A stretch of 6,564 nt of DNA from positions 1 through 6,564 of the forward strand of contig CACXCQ010000318.1 in assembly GCA_902766185.1 (NCBI GenBank). The letters are read 5' to 3'. Of the stretch, positions 5,696 to 6,564 are shown piece by piece. Below the pieces are notes generated by a model. It was not told the origin of the DNA. It did no database searches and saw only the letters and a list, made by a program, of their open reading frames with translations. Position 1 is the stretch's first letter. Each line of letters starts with the position of its first letter. The position numbers and the translations under genes were made by a program. The stretch comes from an uncultured Eubacteriales bacterium. Lineage in GTDB: Bacteria > Bacillota > Clostridia > Peptostreptococcales > Anaerovoracaceae.

Positions 5696-6564
5696 GGATC
5701 GTATATATGGGGACTCCGGACTTTGCCGTACCGGCGCTGCGTGCCCTGCATGAAGCTGGACACGAGATCGCCCGTGTGGTGACCCGACCGGATGCCAAAT
5801 CAAACCGGGGGAACAAGATCCACTTTTCTCCCATCAAGGAAACGGCGCTGGAGCTCGGGATTCCGGTGCTGCAGCCCCAGAAGCTGCGGGGAAACGCGGA
5901 GATCCTGGAGGAGCTCAGAAGCGTCGGACCGGATGTGATCGTGGTGGCAGCCTACGGCAGGATACTGCCGGTGGAGATCCTCGAGCTTCCGGCAAGAGGG
6001 TGCCTGAACATCCACGCGTCCCTTCTGCCGAGATTCCGCGGCGCCGCGCCGATCCAGGCGGCCCTTCTTGCGGGAGACGAGCGGACCGGCGTCACCATCA
6101 TGCAGATGGAGGAGGGACTGGACACGGGAGCGATGCTGCTGAAGGACAGCACTCCGGTGGACGGCAAGAACTGCGGCCAGCTGCACGAGGAGCTGGCAGC
6201 CATGGGCGGCAGGCTCATCATCGAGGTCCTGGAGAACCTGGACAGGCTGGAGCCGCAAAAGCAGGACGACGCCCTTGCCACCTACGCGCCCATGATCTCC
6301 AAGAAAGACGGCCTGGTGGATTTCAACAGGAGCCCGGAGCAGATCGAGCGGCAGATGCGGGCCTTCGACCCCTGGCCGGGAACGTATACCTACTGGGGCG
6401 ACAAGATGATGAAACTCTGGCAGGGACAGGCTTTGGGACAGGAAACGGACGCGGAGCCGGGAACTGTGCTGGCCGCCGGACCGGAGGGCATCGATATCGC
6501 TGCGGGAGGCAGGATCCTGCGTCTCACACAGCTGCAGATGCCCGGGAAAAAGAGGACTCCCGCA
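5692..6564 (+). CDS. fmt: Methionyl-tRNA formyltransferase, 3' end beyond the window
   Basis: 291 codons are present and open at the right edge; E. coli Fmt has 315 residues, so about 25 are probably missing. Fmt formylates initiator Met-tRNA with 10-formyl-tetrahydrofolate, making the substrate that Def later deformylates. Seen: N-terminal Rossmann-like start MRIVYMGTPDFAVPAL (1-16); tRNA-contacting loop RPDAKSNRGNK (32-42) with the SPIK that follows; catalytic core VVAAYGRILP (84-93), LNIHASLLPRFRGAAPIQ (105-122) with N106 and H108, and MEEGLDTGAM (139-148) with D144, the same numbering as the E. coli catalytic residues; then ATYAPMISKKDGLVDF (196-211), which leads into the C-terminal tRNA-binding domain with RAFDPWPGTY (223-232). 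The start overlaps the def stop by ATGA. AGGAGG at 5682-5687 inside def lies 4 nt upstream, so translation is probably coupled to def. Confidence 0.97.
   Translation, partial: MRIVYMGTPDFAVPALRALHEAGHEIARVVTRPDAKSNRGNKIHFSPIKETALELGIPVLQPQKLRGNAEILEELRSVGPDVIVVAAYGRILPVEILELPARGCLNIHASLLPRFRGAAPIQAALLAGDERTGVTIMQMEEGLDTGAMLLKDSTPVDGKNCGQLHEELAAMGGRLIIEVLENLDRLEPQKQDDALATYAPMISKKDGLVDFNRSPEQIERQMRAFDPWPGTYTYWGDKMMKLWQGQALGQETDAEPGTVLAAGPEGIDIAAGGRILRLTQLQMPGKKRTPA

Noticed and set aside
5213..6281. Minus-strand open frames opposite def and fmt
   Set aside because: Shadows of two well-recognised genes; the products are low-complexity and without motifs.

Overview
The window reads as ordinary chromosomal DNA of a GC-rich (by eye near 60 %) anaerobic Bacillota/Clostridia-type bacterium. 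The evidence is the order priA-def-fmt, the pairing of an AsnA-type asparagine synthetase with QueH (the alternative epoxyqueuosine reductase), and strong AGGAGG ribosome binding sites. There is no mobile element, CRISPR array, tRNA or rRNA gene. I did not find a new multi-gene system; the unusual signals are inside the housekeeping proteins and at one divergent promoter.

Layout: On the minus strand, 1-1078 is the start and body of a YhcC/TIGR01212-type radical SAM protein, cut by the left window edge. Between 1079 and 1234 lie two divergent sigma-70-like promoters. On the plus strand follow queH (1235-1915), an 87-nt gap with GC-rich palindromes and then an AT-rich stretch, asnA (2003-3013), priA (3028-5181), def (5207-5695) and fmt (5692 to the right edge, missing roughly its last 25 codons). 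From asnA onward the gaps are 14 nt, 25 nt and a 4-nt ATGA overlap, so asnA-priA-def-fmt looks like one transcription unit. queH may be transcribed with it or separately.

How the genes relate: QueH finishes queuosine at the wobble base of tRNAs. The divergent radical SAM protein belongs to a family whose Bacillus member has been linked to wobble-uridine modification, so the divergent pair may both be tRNA-modifying. Def and Fmt are the two halves of the N-formylmethionine cycle. PriA restarts stalled replication forks. AsnA makes asparagine from aspartate and ammonia.

Most notable: the PriA winged-helix region appears to be replaced by a glycine-rich low-complexity linker. The radical SAM protein carries three extra low-complexity insertions, one formed by a 27-nt tandem duplication. 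QueH has a polar, Gly-rich N-terminal extension. The radical SAM gene has a near-consensus extended -10 promoter placed so that transcription would begin at or very near its ATG, which suggests a leaderless mRNA. Long open frames antisense to yhcC, asnA and priA are GC-composition shadows and are not annotated.
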